Positions 1-9,300 of a stretch of 64,000 nucleotides of DNA are shown piece after piece (the stretch's first letter is position 1; each line of letters begins with the position of its first letter). The notes under the pieces are model-generated. The model had not been told where the DNA came from, made no database searches, and was given only the letters and a program-made list of their open reading frames with translations. Source of the DNA: CAZGMJ01 sp964526785 (GTDB lineage: Bacteria > Planctomycetota > Phycisphaerae > Sedimentisphaerales > Anaerobacaceae); NCBI GenBank assembly GCA_964526785.1, contig CAZGMJ010000026.1, positions 1 to 64,000 on the forward strand. The letters are read 5' to 3'. Made by a program: the position numbers and the translations under genes.

Positions 1-220
1 CCTCCAGCAACGTAGACAGGCCGCCTTGCTGATAACGCTCGAAATAGTGTCGGGACGTTTTCTCATCAAATAATAGAATTTCTGCTACCTGAGCCGCCGA
101 CCATCCCTTCGATAAAGCAATAACCGCCTTGACGCGGTCAGCTTGACGTTTATCGCGTAAGGAACGATGAAGTTTTTCCAGCTCAACTATCTTTTCTTTT
201 GACAACCTATAATCCTTCAT
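1..220 (-). CDS. IS630-type transposase, N-terminal part (cut by window edge)
   Basis: The minus strand is open from an ATG at 218-220 to the window edge, about 73 codons. The fragment is basic and helical and contains a stretch reading WSAAQVAEILLFDEKTSRHY, the pattern of the first helix-turn-helix that binds the terminal repeats in IS630/Tc1-type transposases. A following RYQQGGLSTLLE is also typical of that N-terminal region. The catalytic DDE domain would lie to the left of the window. The bases just upstream (221-250) probably belong to the left end of the element, but the partner end is not visible. Transfer into this locus is inferred from family membership and from the adjacent integrase island. 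The copy may be intact or truncated. Confidence 0.7.
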   Translation of the reverse strand, partial: MKDYRLSKEKIVELEKLHRSLRDKRQADRVKAVIALSKGWSAAQVAEILLFDEKTSRHYFERYQQGGLSTLLE

Positions 221-550
221 GTACACCGTTTATCGGACATAAGGTGCTTTTTGATTGAGGAATACGGGATTTTTCAATCAAGAGCAGTATAACCACTAAT
301 AATATACAACTACCCCAAGAATTTCAAGCATAAACTCCCAAATGTAGCTCCGCCGCTCGTCCTCGATATCCCCGACAGTCAGCCCCAGGACCAGGAGATA
401 CCCAGCCAGAAGTGCGTACACCTCCAAAGCCCCCAAATTCTCATTTTCCGCTATTGCAGTTCACCGTGGCTCTGTGGTACGATTGAGCCAGCAGTAGGTA
501 TGATGGTTTTGAAACGGTATGCGTTGCATTAGTGTAGAGGAGACAGAACC
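221..550. other. Intergenic region, no gene seen
   Basis: About 330 bases between the transposase start and the secreted orphan. It likely holds one insertion-sequence end near 221-250. A Shine-Dalgarno AGGAG lies about 8 bases before the ATG at 551. No RNA gene or convincing coding frame is seen. Confidence 0.5.
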
Positions 551-1621
551 ATGAGACACCCCGCGGCAATTGCAGTTGTTATCATCGTATCTCTGACCGT
601 AACGGCGCCGCCGCTCTTTGCGCCGGCCAACATCCAGATTGGCATGCAGGACTTCTACAGCACACCGCCGGTGGGCGCGGTGCTGGGGCTCAAGGACCTG
701 GCCAATCAGCAACTCGCTCCCGGGCAGGGTACGCAGTGTACGATGGACGTCGGCAGGGTCGGTTCGAGCTTCAATGTCAACTATACGACCCAATGCCTGC
801 ACCAGGCGGGCTGGCCGAAGGACCGCAAGCTGGCGTTGTGCAGTCTGGGTGATGGGATGTGGCTGTGTACGACGTTCGGCGACGACGGCGAACCCGGGGG
901 CGATCTGCTGTTCGACAGGGGCTATCTCGCTGCGGCACAGGCAATGGGTGTGAAGCTGGAGGTCAAGTCGCTGCCCGCAAAGGTCGGAGGCGTAACGGGG
1001 CCGGATGGCAAGCTGGCGGGCTTCATTATGGTCATCGATCAGAAGTTCAAGCCCGCTTCGCTGACGCTGGCTGGCACGGTCGAGAATCCGACGTTGTTCA
1101 ACAAACTGGGCTTTTCGGCCAGCAAAGGCGATGCCGTCGAGTTGACTCGCACGGGGTACCTGACGTGGAAGACCCAGTGCAAGGGCGACAATCCGCAGAC
1201 CCTGACGGTTCAGCCCGAGAGCTTCTTTGCCGACGCCAGGCGTTGCAGGGCCGCCGGTATCGTGCCCGCGCCCGATATGGAGATTCCATCGGAGCAGTTG
1301 GACCGAGAACAGTTGATGACCATGATCAATCGAGCACGGGCGCTGGCCCTGTGCGGCCTGCGTCCGATGCCCCTGTTGGGACCCAGCGGAGCGGGCAAGA
1401 GTACGCTTATCAGCCCGTGCAGGCATCTGCTGGCCTTCGACCGCGGCTATATCATGGAACTGGATGTGGTGGACCCGGCGTGGCTGAACCACCGCGGCGG
1501 CAGCTTCAAGAAAGGCCAGAAGCTCACGCTAAAACACCTCGGCGACAACACCTGGGAAATCCGCAGCAAAGACGGCAAGCTATTGAAGGTCAATGTACCC
1601 CGGAAGTACACGAAGTGCTAA
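551..1621 (+). CDS. Secreted hypothetical protein with a Walker A-like peptide
   Basis: A 356-aa protein with an N-terminal hydrophobic signal-like segment (residues about 5-25) behind an AGGAG Shine-Dalgarno. I do not recognise the family. The middle part looks like beta-rich secreted sequence with several cysteines. Near residue 277 is LLGPSGAGKSTLI, a perfect match to a P-loop Walker A motif. The remaining 65 residues show no Walker B, signature or other NTPase element. The C-terminus reads like a small beta domain (LGDNTWEIRSKDGKLLKVNV). An exported protein would not be expected to use ATP, so the P-loop may be accidental, or the gene may be a fusion of unrelated pieces. It stands alone between the insertion sequence and a 500-base gap. 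Confidence 0.6.
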   Translation: MRHPAAIAVVIIVSLTVTAPPLFAPANIQIGMQDFYSTPPVGAVLGLKDLANQQLAPGQGTQCTMDVGRVGSSFNVNYTTQCLHQAGWPKDRKLALCSLGDGMWLCTTFGDDGEPGGDLLFDRGYLAAAQAMGVKLEVKSLPAKVGGVTGPDGKLAGFIMVIDQKFKPASLTLAGTVENPTLFNKLGFSASKGDAVELTRTGYLTWKTQCKGDNPQTLTVQPESFFADARRCRAAGIVPAPDMEIPSEQLDREQLMTMINRARALALCGLRPMPLLGPSGAGKSTLISPCRHLLAFDRGYIMELDVVDPAWLNHRGGSFKKGQKLTLKHLGDNTWEIRSKDGKLLKVNVPRKYTKC

Positions 1622-2138
1622 AGGCTACGAGCAATCGGAAACATCCTAACTTCGTTACTGTCGCAGCGCGGCAGAAATCCCTACGATGTCGCCTCTTTGC
1701 CAATGTCTCTTGCCGGATACTCAAGAGTGCCGGCGCGCCGAGCACGCGTACAGAAGCGATGGGGTGTGCAGCATAGAACCCATATCAGGCCGGGAGTTTC
1801 TGACAAAGGGGCATGGCCGGTATTCGTAGGGGGGATCCGAATACCAGCCACAAGCGTAGCAGCGGAAGCGACTGTTGCTGCTTGTTGTATCGGCGATAGA
1901 ACAGGCCAACACAAAAAGGAAGACCAGGGCTGTAGCGCGCGTCGTGCCATCGCATGCACTATTGCATTCACCCTGGCCTCCCATCGGGTCCATTCACTCA
2001 CCTCAGCAGATATCCAAACAGGCGGTCAGGAAGGCAAAGCGACCTCCACTGTCGCCGTTCTTACTTATTGCGAAGGAGTTCGCCAGCCCCCTGGGTAACT
2101 CTGCCACGAGTCGCATTATACACAATCCAGATTCCATC
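1622..2138. other. Intergenic region with an 8-bp inverted repeat
   Basis: About 515 bases with no coding frame that has both a good ribosome-binding site and protein-like composition. An inverted repeat (GGTATTCG at 1819-1826 and its complement at 1838-1845) could form a hairpin. No T tract follows, so it is not an obvious terminator. Confidence 0.4.
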
Positions 2139-2864
2139 ATGAATATTTGGAGCCGACTGAAAAGAACTTTCTTTCCTCATTCCTTCGAAGACGCGGTGGA
2201 ATACGGCGTTATTGATAGGGTTCGTTATCTCTTAGGGAGAGGGACGAATCCTAATCAATCAGAGTTTTGCATTCCACTTGAAAGAGCGGCTTTGAATGGT
2301 CACTGTGAAATGGTGGCACTACTGTTGGAATATGGAGCTGATCCAAACCGTCAGATCGGAGGTTGTGGCACGGCCCTACATGGTGCAGCATTGCCTCTTT
2401 GGTCGCCAAGTCAATTTAGAGCGATGGGGGAATTCGCTATGTTTGGAACGATGCGTGAGGATACAAGAAGGCAGCTAAGTATGTCAGAGTCGCCGGATAG
2501 CCGGGAGCCAATCAACGTGATGGTCACCCAGACCCTCGTCGAGAACGGTGCCAACGCAAACGCGCGAAACAACAAGGGGGAAACGCCCCTGAAGATTGCA
2601 GCCAACTGGGCGATGAATCATGTTGCAGAAGTCCTTCTGATCGCAGGAGCCGATCCGGATATATCAGATGAGCAAGAGAGTACCCCATTGCACGAGGCGG
2701 CGCAATGGCTAAATGGGGAATTGATCACGGCTCTGGTTGATGCTGGTGCGAACACTGATGTGCGAAATGGAAATGGGGAAACGGCTGCAGATATTCTGAA
2801 ACGCCGGGCAAGAGAGAATAAGATCAGCAAGCAACATTTGGAACATCTCTTGAGTCTTCTTTGA
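2139..2864 (+). CDS. Ankyrin-repeat protein
   Basis: A 241-aa protein starting MNIWSRLKRTFFPHSFEDAV. The same frame is open further upstream, but that extension is not ankyrin-like, so this ATG is preferred. Ankyrin repeats are clear: residues about 15-50 (A-VEYGVIDRVRYLLGRGTNPN), then ERAALNGHCEMVALLLEYGADPN, TALHGAALP, TPLKIAANWAMNHVAEVLLIAGADPD, and STPLHEAAQWLNGELITALVDAGAN. Ankyrin arrays bind other proteins, and the partner here is unknown. There is no signal peptide, so it is probably cytoplasmic. The gene is richer in A+T than the chromosomal backbone and lies in the accessory island. Confidence 0.8.
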   Translation: MNIWSRLKRTFFPHSFEDAVEYGVIDRVRYLLGRGTNPNQSEFCIPLERAALNGHCEMVALLLEYGADPNRQIGGCGTALHGAALPLWSPSQFRAMGEFAMFGTMREDTRRQLSMSESPDSREPINVMVTQTLVENGANANARNNKGETPLKIAANWAMNHVAEVLLIAGADPDISDEQESTPLHEAAQWLNGELITALVDAGANTDVRNGNGETAADILKRRARENKISKQHLEHLLSLL

Positions 2865-3114
2865 CGTTTAGGTCGCCTGCTAAACAGAGTTTCGACTTAA
2901 CCCCAACTATCAGTACATCGTAGCTCTTCTGTCTCTGGCATTACCTAGTGACATGTTGACACCGTTTTGACACCACGCACCCCAATTTCCACAAAAACGG
3001 ACCTTCCAAAACCCCTGTCAAGCGCAAATAATTGGTGCGGACGTGCTAATTTGGCCTAACATAGTTCTTGTTGTACGGGGCGCCCTGTGTACACGAATCA
3101 GCCAACTCCCAAGT

Positions 3115-3984
3115 CTACGCGGCAGCAGATACGCCCCGTGTCTTTTCCACAGTCTCGCGGTTCGAATCACTACTATCCGTAATAGCCCCCAATATCTCTG
3201 CCGCAGTCTGTTGTATTCGCCCGAGCGACTTTATGAGCGTTTCCTTATCTCCATCATAGAGTTGAATGTAGTCGCAGCTCGAGCTGTTCACATCCAAACC
3301 AATGCCATGACACACAACAAACGCAACTGCCTCGGCCTCTGTTTCTCTGACTTTCTTCTCTTCGGGCCGGATTTCAGTCGCGTGGTGTAAAATTTCATGA
3401 GCCGCCTCATGGCACAAAACTGAGAATTCCTCTGCTGGTGCCAAGCTCTGTTTCAAGAGGATTGTCCCACCAGTTGAAATGCCCTCTGCCATTGTCAAAC
3501 TCTGACTTTTCTCCAGCTTGATTCCTCTTTCTGCAACATACTGCTTCAGCCTGCTCAAGAACTCGTCTGGGTCTCCCTGCACACGGGCAAATTCCGGCAG
3601 TGGCTTGCCGTCTGTCTGGCTGATATCGAACACGTACGCTGTCTTGAACGTGGTAACGACCTCATCATCCTCGTCTTCATTGACTTTGTCATTTAGGGCT
3701 GGTTCCCTCCGGTACACAACAGGGGCCATAATTGCGATGCCATGTTCCCCCTTGCGAACATGCCTGCCAAACCGTTGCCATGCCCGAAACCCAGCTACAT
3801 GGGTGGCTTCCGCCTTTTGACAGGCTATAAGGATCGCGTTGCCCAAGCTGTAACGGTGGAATCTTGCCATTGCTTCGAGATATTGCTTCAGCGTCTGGCT
3901 CTTGCCTGCTTCGACAGATTTCACAAGTTCATCAAACGCATTCCGTGCGATTCTTCGCACTTGTTCTCTCTTCAATTCCATCAC
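3115..3984 (-). CDS. ArdC-like ssDNA-binding / zinc metallopeptidase-like protein
   Basis: A 289-aa protein in two parts. Residues about 1-130 match the ArdC-like ssDNA-binding (DUF1738-type) domain, with LEAMARFHRYSLGNAILIACQ and AGFRAWQRFGRHVRKGEHGIAI. Residues about 185-245 carry a zincin-type site, CHEAAHEILHH (HExxH) followed by ETEAEAVAFVVCHGIG, with the downstream Glu expected for zinc binding. ArdC proteins of conjugative plasmids protect incoming single-stranded DNA from restriction, and chromosomal relatives mark integrative elements. Two adjacent Met codons make the exact start uncertain by one residue. It lies alone on its strand, transcribed away from the integrase end. Family assignment is firm; the anti-restriction role here is inferred. 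Confidence 0.82.
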   Translation of the reverse strand: MMELKREQVRRIARNAFDELVKSVEAGKSQTLKQYLEAMARFHRYSLGNAILIACQKAEATHVAGFRAWQRFGRHVRKGEHGIAIMAPVVYRREPALNDKVNEDEDDEVVTTFKTAYVFDISQTDGKPLPEFARVQGDPDEFLSRLKQYVAERGIKLEKSQSLTMAEGISTGGTILLKQSLAPAEEFSVLCHEAAHEILHHATEIRPEEKKVRETEAEAVAFVVCHGIGLDVNSSSCDYIQLYDGDKETLIKSLGRIQQTAAEILGAITDSSDSNRETVEKTRGVSAAA

Positions 3985-4322
3985 CCCCTCAAAAGATACC
4001 CAAGCCGAGTTCAGCCTGTAAACCGGTCATGGTATCTCCAACGATATGATCACAGTTCCCACAGTACACACCGATAGATTCATTTTTCCTTGAGCGCCTC
4101 CCGCACATTGCACATCTTCGCATCTTCTCTTCCTCCTCGGCCTACCTCATGGGGCAAGCTCAGTCTCATCGAACGACTGAGCTTGCAGTCATCTTCGACA
4201 CATTCCACTGTGATTATTGAGCCAAGCATGAATCATTAACAGACAAGTCAGATAACGCCTGAGCTAGTCGCGTATATGCGATAATAGAAGCATTGCAGAA
4301 TGCCGTTTGGAAAGGCTCCCAT
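3985..4322. other. Intergenic region of the integrative element
   Basis: About 340 bases between two divergent genes (ArdC-like on minus, zinc ribbon on plus). It contains the perfect hairpin listed separately, and a possible extended -10 (TGCGATAAT ending at 4285) for the rightward gene. The region is a plausible place for shared regulation or a transfer or replication signal. Confidence 0.4.
4154..4186. repeat. Perfect 12-bp inverted repeat
   Basis: GCAAGCTCAGTC at 4154-4165 is followed by a 9-base loop and its exact complement at 4175-4186. No T run follows on either strand, so an intrinsic terminator is unlikely. An operator, an oriT-type hairpin or a recombination site of the element are possibilities. 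Confidence 0.6.
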
Positions 4323-4505
4323 ATGCAGAACAAAGAAGACCTATCTGACAGAAGAGACCATGCCTCCGAAGGCCCGGAAGACGTACCGGATCAGGACACC
4401 GGCTTTCTGTTCTGCCCGAGATGCGGAGATGTGGTGATGACCATGAATCCAAATGGTATCTGCCCCACTTGTGGGTATAGGTTCTGCGCATCCTGTTGTG
4501 AGTAG
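4323..4505 (+). CDS. Small zinc-ribbon protein
   Basis: A 60-aa protein starting MQNKEDLSDRRDHA. A GGAAAGG lies at good spacing before this ATG, so it is preferred over one 10 codons upstream. The N-terminal half is acidic and probably disordered. The C-terminal half has FCPRCGDVV then CPTCGYRFCASCCE, two CxxC knuckles with further cysteines, as in small zinc ribbons. No enzymatic feature is visible. It precedes the AlpA/Xis-like gene by about 80 bases on the same strand and may be co-transcribed with it. It may act as a small nucleic-acid-binding accessory factor of the element, which is an inference from the zinc ribbon alone. Confidence 0.6.
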   Translation: MQNKEDLSDRRDHASEGPEDVPDQDTGFLFCPRCGDVVMTMNPNGICPTCGYRFCASCCE

Positions 4506-4588
4506 TAATGCCTGCGAAAGACGTGACATTCATAGCTGATTGCAGACTAAAGTAGTAAGCCAATTTCATTCTCATAGCGGAGTATGTC

Positions 4589-4807
4589 GTGAACAAGGAA
4601 AGAACACCAAATAACTTCAGGACATATTCGACAGCGGAGATAGCCGAGATGTATGGCCTAGGGGAATCGTATCTGAGAAAGCTGCGCCAGTTGAGGAGAG
4701 GCCCGAAGTACGCGAAGCTGGGTCGGATGGTGCGATATCGGAGGGACGACGTTGAGGACTGGCTGAGGTGTGCGATGGTCGAGGTCAGGCCGGACGGAGT
4801 TGTGTGA
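4589..4807 (+). CDS. AlpA/excisionase-like helix-turn-helix protein
   Basis: A 72-aa protein with a GTG start preceded by GGAG at a spacing of 6. The pattern TYSTAEIAEMYGLGESYLRKLRQLRRGPKYAKLGRMVRYRRDDVEDWL is the MerR-like winged helix of the excisionase/AlpA family (helix_turn_helix_17 type): HTH, a wing with KLGR-VRYR, then DVEDWL. Such proteins bind attachment-site arms and direct excision, or activate integrase genes. It is convergent with the integrase, with only 8 bases between stop codons, a common layout for integrase/excisionase pairs in genomic islands. The family is clear. Whether it acts as excisionase or as transcription factor is not decided by sequence. Confidence 0.82.
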   Translation: MNKERTPNNFRTYSTAEIAEMYGLGESYLRKLRQLRRGPKYAKLGRMVRYRRDDVEDWLRCAMVEVRPDGVV

Positions 4808-4815
4808 CTTCCGGC

Positions 4816-5820
4816 CTACAACCACTCGTCCACGGGAAGCTTGTCCACCGCCTTCCGGAGAATCGGATCCTGTACCTTGGTGTAGTAGTCCTCGGTGATC
4901 TGCGGCGATGAATGCTCCAGCAGCCTCTGCCTGACGCTTGTCGATTCCCCGGCCTCGGCAAGGAGGGAGCTGAACGTGACGCGGAGGTCCTGGTACCGGA
5001 GATCGGGGAGTCCCGCCCGTTCTCTTATCTTCTTCCACTTCTTGTGCGTATGGGTATCCGGAAAGAGCCCGACCTGCCCTTCCGGGAGCGTGTCGACGTA
5101 ACCGGCAAGGTAATCCGCGATCTTTTCCGGCAGCGGCCGAAAGAGCATGCTCTTCCTGGTCTTCTTGCTCTTCGTGTCTATGGCGTTCATCTCGAAGTCT
5201 ATATCCGCGATCCTGAGCTTCTCTATGTCGTTCTTGCGTAGCCCGGTGGTGAGCGAGAGCAGCACCCTGGCGTGCCAGGCAGGGTGAAGCTTCGCGGTGA
5301 GAAGGAGGTTCTGCACCTGCTTCCTGTTCAGGGGCTTTACTTCCTTGTTCTCGACCTTGACCTTGTCGACGCTGACGTCGTCGCTGACGTACTTGTTCCT
5401 CTTGGCCCAGTTGAGGAACGCCCTCATGTTGGATATGTCCTTGTTCAGGGTGAACCTTGAGACATCCTTTCCCCTTTTGAGTATGAACTTGTCGACGGCT
5501 GGCTGAGTTATCTGCTTAGAGTTCAGCGGTCCGCAGGCTTCCCTGAAGTGCATCTTCAGGGTGAGCATGGCCTGGTAGATTGCTTCGCCGGTGAGTCCCT
5601 TGACCTTCTTCGACTGTTCGTACTCCTCCAGCAGCGTTTCCCATGGCACCGAGACAACGGCGGTGAAGACGTCGGAGTTAACCTGCTGGTACTTGATCTT
5701 TGCAAAGTGCTGGGCGAGGGCCTTGTTGGGGAAGGCCTTGGACTTCCGCCTGCCTCCTTCGTACCATCCCACCCACCAGCCGGGTATGTTCTTCCTTTGA
5801 TATGTCCAGGTCTTTCTCAT
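4816..5820 (-). CDS. Tyrosine-type site-specific integrase
   Basis: A 334-aa protein. The Met at 5820 has GGAGGT five bases upstream, so the longer in-frame start is rejected. Residues about 1-50 form a basic arm-binding region (RKTWTYQRKNIPGWWVGWYEGGRRKSKAF). Residues 75-160 are a SAM-like core-binding domain. The catalytic domain follows: Arg at about 195 in TTGLRKND, Lys in KSKKTRKS, Arg at about 279 in RYQDLRVTF, His in LLEHSSPQIT, and the nucleophile Tyr at about 311 in EDYYTKV. The usual HxxR box reads QDLR here, so His is replaced by Gln. The gene starts 120 bases from the 3' end of tRNA-Thr, the classical integration target. It probably inserts the island at 0-5.9 kb. Activity is uncertain because of the His-to-Gln change. 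Confidence 0.9.
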   Translation of the reverse strand: MRKTWTYQRKNIPGWWVGWYEGGRRKSKAFPNKALAQHFAKIKYQQVNSDVFTAVVSVPWETLLEEYEQSKKVKGLTGEAIYQAMLTLKMHFREACGPLNSKQITQPAVDKFILKRGKDVSRFTLNKDISNMRAFLNWAKRNKYVSDDVSVDKVKVENKEVKPLNRKQVQNLLLTAKLHPAWHARVLLSLTTGLRKNDIEKLRIADIDFEMNAIDTKSKKTRKSMLFRPLPEKIADYLAGYVDTLPEGQVGLFPDTHTHKKWKKIRERAGLPDLRYQDLRVTFSSLLAEAGESTSVRQRLLEHSSPQITEDYYTKVQDPILRKAVDKLPVDEWL

Positions 5821-5939
5821 CCGTGACCTCCGTGAATAAGAGAGACATTCTGACACCGGTAATGGTATCAAAATGGAGTCATAAAAACAAGTGGGATTCT
5901 CGCTGACTTCTTAAGTGCTTGCTGTTAAAGAAGTTAGAA

Positions 5940-6011
5940 AGCCAACGGTCGGATTCGAACCGACAACCACTGGTTTACAAAACCAGAGCTCTACCGTTGA
6001 GCTACGTTGGC
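5940..6011 (-). tRNA. tRNA-Thr(UGU)
   Basis: A full cloverleaf on the minus strand: 7-bp acceptor GCCAACG/CGTTGGC, 4-bp D stem GCTC/GAGC, anticodon stem CTGGT/ACCAG with loop TTTGTAA (anticodon TGT, Thr ACA), and T arm GTCGG-TTCGAAT-CCGAC. The CCA end is not encoded. Its 3' end faces the integrase gene, which fits use as an attachment site. No second copy of the 3' end was found to the left within the window. Confidence 0.96.
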
Positions 6012-6395
6012 AACAGCTTGCGCATTTCAAACTCCACGCGAACACACCGATTTCCCGCTCACCTACCCGGGTTTGACCGACGCGGTGCAGAGTTCACATC
6101 AAGCGCTGCGACGATAATATACAGAATGGCGATCGGTATTGCAAGCCTGTGCGAATTTCTCCGGCGAGGACTCTTCGAAATCCATCGACTATCGACCGCT
6201 GTTGTGGGGCCACAAGGCCGGGCATATGCAGGTGATCCCGGTTCTTAAAAACCGCTTCTCTGTCTTCCAGGACAAATGTCCCTCGCAAGACTCACGCCAT
6301 GGCTTGCGACCCGGGATTATGTTAGGATGACGGCGTATATTTCGCAAACTCACTGTTATTCGCGATCAAGAAGACGGACTCAACGGTAGTGCTCT
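6012..6395. other. Intergenic region, no gene seen
   Basis: About 385 bases between divergent transcription units (tRNA on minus, PQQ protein on plus). It should hold both promoters, but no pair of consensus hexamers stands out. Short open frames here lack ribosome-binding sites and resemble no family. Confidence 0.4.
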
Positions 6396-9300
6396 ATGCG
6401 TATACGAATGCTTTTTGTTGCAACTCAGTTATTGGGATTGGTTGCCTGCCAATTCCGGCCTGCTGCGGCCAGCGGAGCGCCCGGGGATTGGCCGATGTGG
6501 AGATACGATGCGGCCCGCAGTGCAACAAGCCCGCACGCATTGGCCGAAGACCTGCACCTGCAGTGGGTCAGGCAACTGCCAAAGCCCGCTCCCGCATGGC
6601 CCGAGGAGCAATACAAGCTGCAGTTTGACCGATCGTACGAACCGGTCGTACTGGGCGATCAAATCTTCGTACCATCAATGGTCAGTGACAGCGTCACAGC
6701 GTACGATACTGCCACCGGACGCCAGACCTGGCGTTTCTACTGCGACGGTCCTGTGCGGTTCGCACCGGCTGGCTGGAAGGACAGGCTGTATTTCGTTAGC
6801 GACGATGGATTTCTCTACTGTGTTAACGCCAGCGACGGCAAACTGATCCGCAAGGTGCAACTGGCTCCCTCGGATCGAAGGATACTCGGCAACGGCCGGC
6901 TGATTTCCACCTGGCCTGCCCGAGGTGGACCCGTAATTCACAATGGCACGTTGTATTGCACTGCCGGCATCTGGCCGTTCATGGGCATATTCATCTACGC
7001 CATCGACGCCGAGACGGGAGACATTGTGTGGGAAAACAGCGGCAGCGGCGCCAGGTATATGACCCAGCAGCACAACAGTCCCGCGTTCGGCGGCGTTGCC
7101 CCGCAGGGTTATCTCGCTGCGACGGAGGACAAGCTGTTGATACCAGGCCGCACCACCCCGGCCTGCTACGATGCACAAACCGGAAAGCTGCTCTACTATC
7201 GGCTTTCGGACAGAGCGATGGGCAAGTACGTCGGCGGCTACAGGGTCTACATCCGTGATGATCTGTTCTTCAATAATGATGTTGTCCATCGGCTCAGAGA
7301 TGGCCGCGGACTGGTGCGATCCAGCGTCCAGACGGTCTCGCAGGACGCCGTCGTTGCGTTCGATGCACAGCACAATCTCGTCGGTTACGTTCCGCAGCTT
7401 GCAAAGGATGCAGCTTCGACGGACGGACAGGCCCCGCTCAAGGCCAAAGGCCTGTGGAACTCCGAATTGGGTTTGGCAATCGAGAAGGTCCATATGCAGG
7501 CGGGAGATCGGCTGTACGCCGGCAACAGCCATGGCAAGATCGCAGCTATTGGTATTCCGGCCGGGGATGGTGCTGCGCGGCTAGCCTGGAGTTATCGCCT
7601 CAAAGGTGCGGCCTGGAGCATGATAGCGGGTGACGATAAACTGTTCGTCGTGACGACTAGCGGATTGCTGTATTGCTTCGGTCCACAGAATACCGCCCCG
7701 CAGTGGCACAACCATCACGAGGTCCGCGAAATCAAAGCTCCCCGAGCTATACGCCGCAAAGCACGCAGGATCATACGTCGGGCGGGCACTCGGGAAGGGC
7801 ACTGCCTGATGTTGGGCATCGATGGCGGTGATATGCTGCGGGCCTTATTGCTGGAATCCGAATTTCATATTGTAGCTGCTGATCCGGATGTCGGACTCGT
7901 TGAGCGATTGCGTGAGGAAATGGATGGGGCGGGACTGTACGGCCGGCGCTTGTCCATTCTGACCGGCGATTTGACTTCGCTTGATTTGCCTCCCTATATG
8001 GCGGATCTGATTGTCGCTGCGAACATCGATAATAGCACCCCCGAGTTATCTGCCGATCGCGTGGCCGACCTGCTGGATTGTCTGCGGCCCTACGGCGGCA
8101 TGGCATGGCTGGGCGGCGGCAGCGCAAATCACGCCAATCTGTCGAAGCGCATTGCAGACTGTGCGCCGCTCGGCAGCAGGATCACGAAGCTGCGCAACGG
8201 TCTTCTCGTCAGACGCAACGGTCCGCTTCCCGGCACCGCCGATTGGACGGGCATGTATGGCGATCCGGCCAATACGGTCTGCTCGGAAGACGAACTGGAA
8301 GGACCGCTCGGACTGTTGTGGTTCGGCGACAACTCGTCCTTCACCGACGTGCTGCCGCGTCACGGACACGGCCCGTCCGAACAGGTCGTCGCCGGCAGGC
8401 TGTTCATCGAAGGTATCAATTCAATCAGCGCACGGGATGTCTATACAGGCCGGATTCTGTGGAAGACGGAGATCAAGAACCCCCTGACGTACGGTGTATA
8501 CTACGATGCCACGTACAACAGCGATTACCACGACAAATCCTACAATCAGGTGCATATACCCGGGGCGAACAGCCGAGGCACCAATTTCGTCGCCTCCGCG
8601 GACAAAGTCTACGTCATAGACGGCGCGAAGTGCCGTGTGCTGAGTGCCGTCGACGGTGGCGAATTGGCCGTGTTCTCTCTGCCTCCATGCGATGGAGAAC
8701 AAACGCGTGGCTGGGCCTATATCGGCCTTTGCGCAGATGTCCTGCTGGCCGGTGCGGACTTTGCGGACTACCTCAAATTCCCCGGCGACCGGAGCGACGA
8801 ACAGAAATGGGCGGACTTTTTCAACAAGCATGCCAGCAGACGACTGGTGGCGATGGATCGTCATACGGGCGAAGTCCTGTGGAGCATGAGGGCCGAAGCG
8901 GGCTTCATTCATAACGCAATCGCAGCGGGTAACGGCCGAGTGTTCTGCATCGATGGATTGCCGGCGTATATACGAAGGCAGGTAATCGCGCGGGAGGCCG
9001 CTGCGTACCCGGCTGAAAGCCTTGTGGCGATCGATATAAAAAGTGGGGAAATCCTCTGGCGAAATCAGAAAGACGTATTCGGAAGCTGGCTGGGATATTC
9101 GGAAAAACACGATGTGCTGTTGCAGGCATATCGAAGATCGCGCGACATGGTCTGGGAGCCGGGTGACAGAATGGCCGTGCACGAAGGCGCGTCAGGGGAC
9201 ATCCTCTGGGACAAACGCGTCGAATACAACGGCCCCTGCATGCTTTGTGACGACAGGATCATCACACAGGCAAAGGCGTATCATCTTCTCACCGGCGCAC

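Noticed and set aside
3159..3172. GGTTCGAATCAC-like stretch inside the ArdC-like gene as far attachment site of the island
   Set aside because: It matches only the common T-loop wording and not the tRNA-Thr 3' end; it lies within a conserved coding region.
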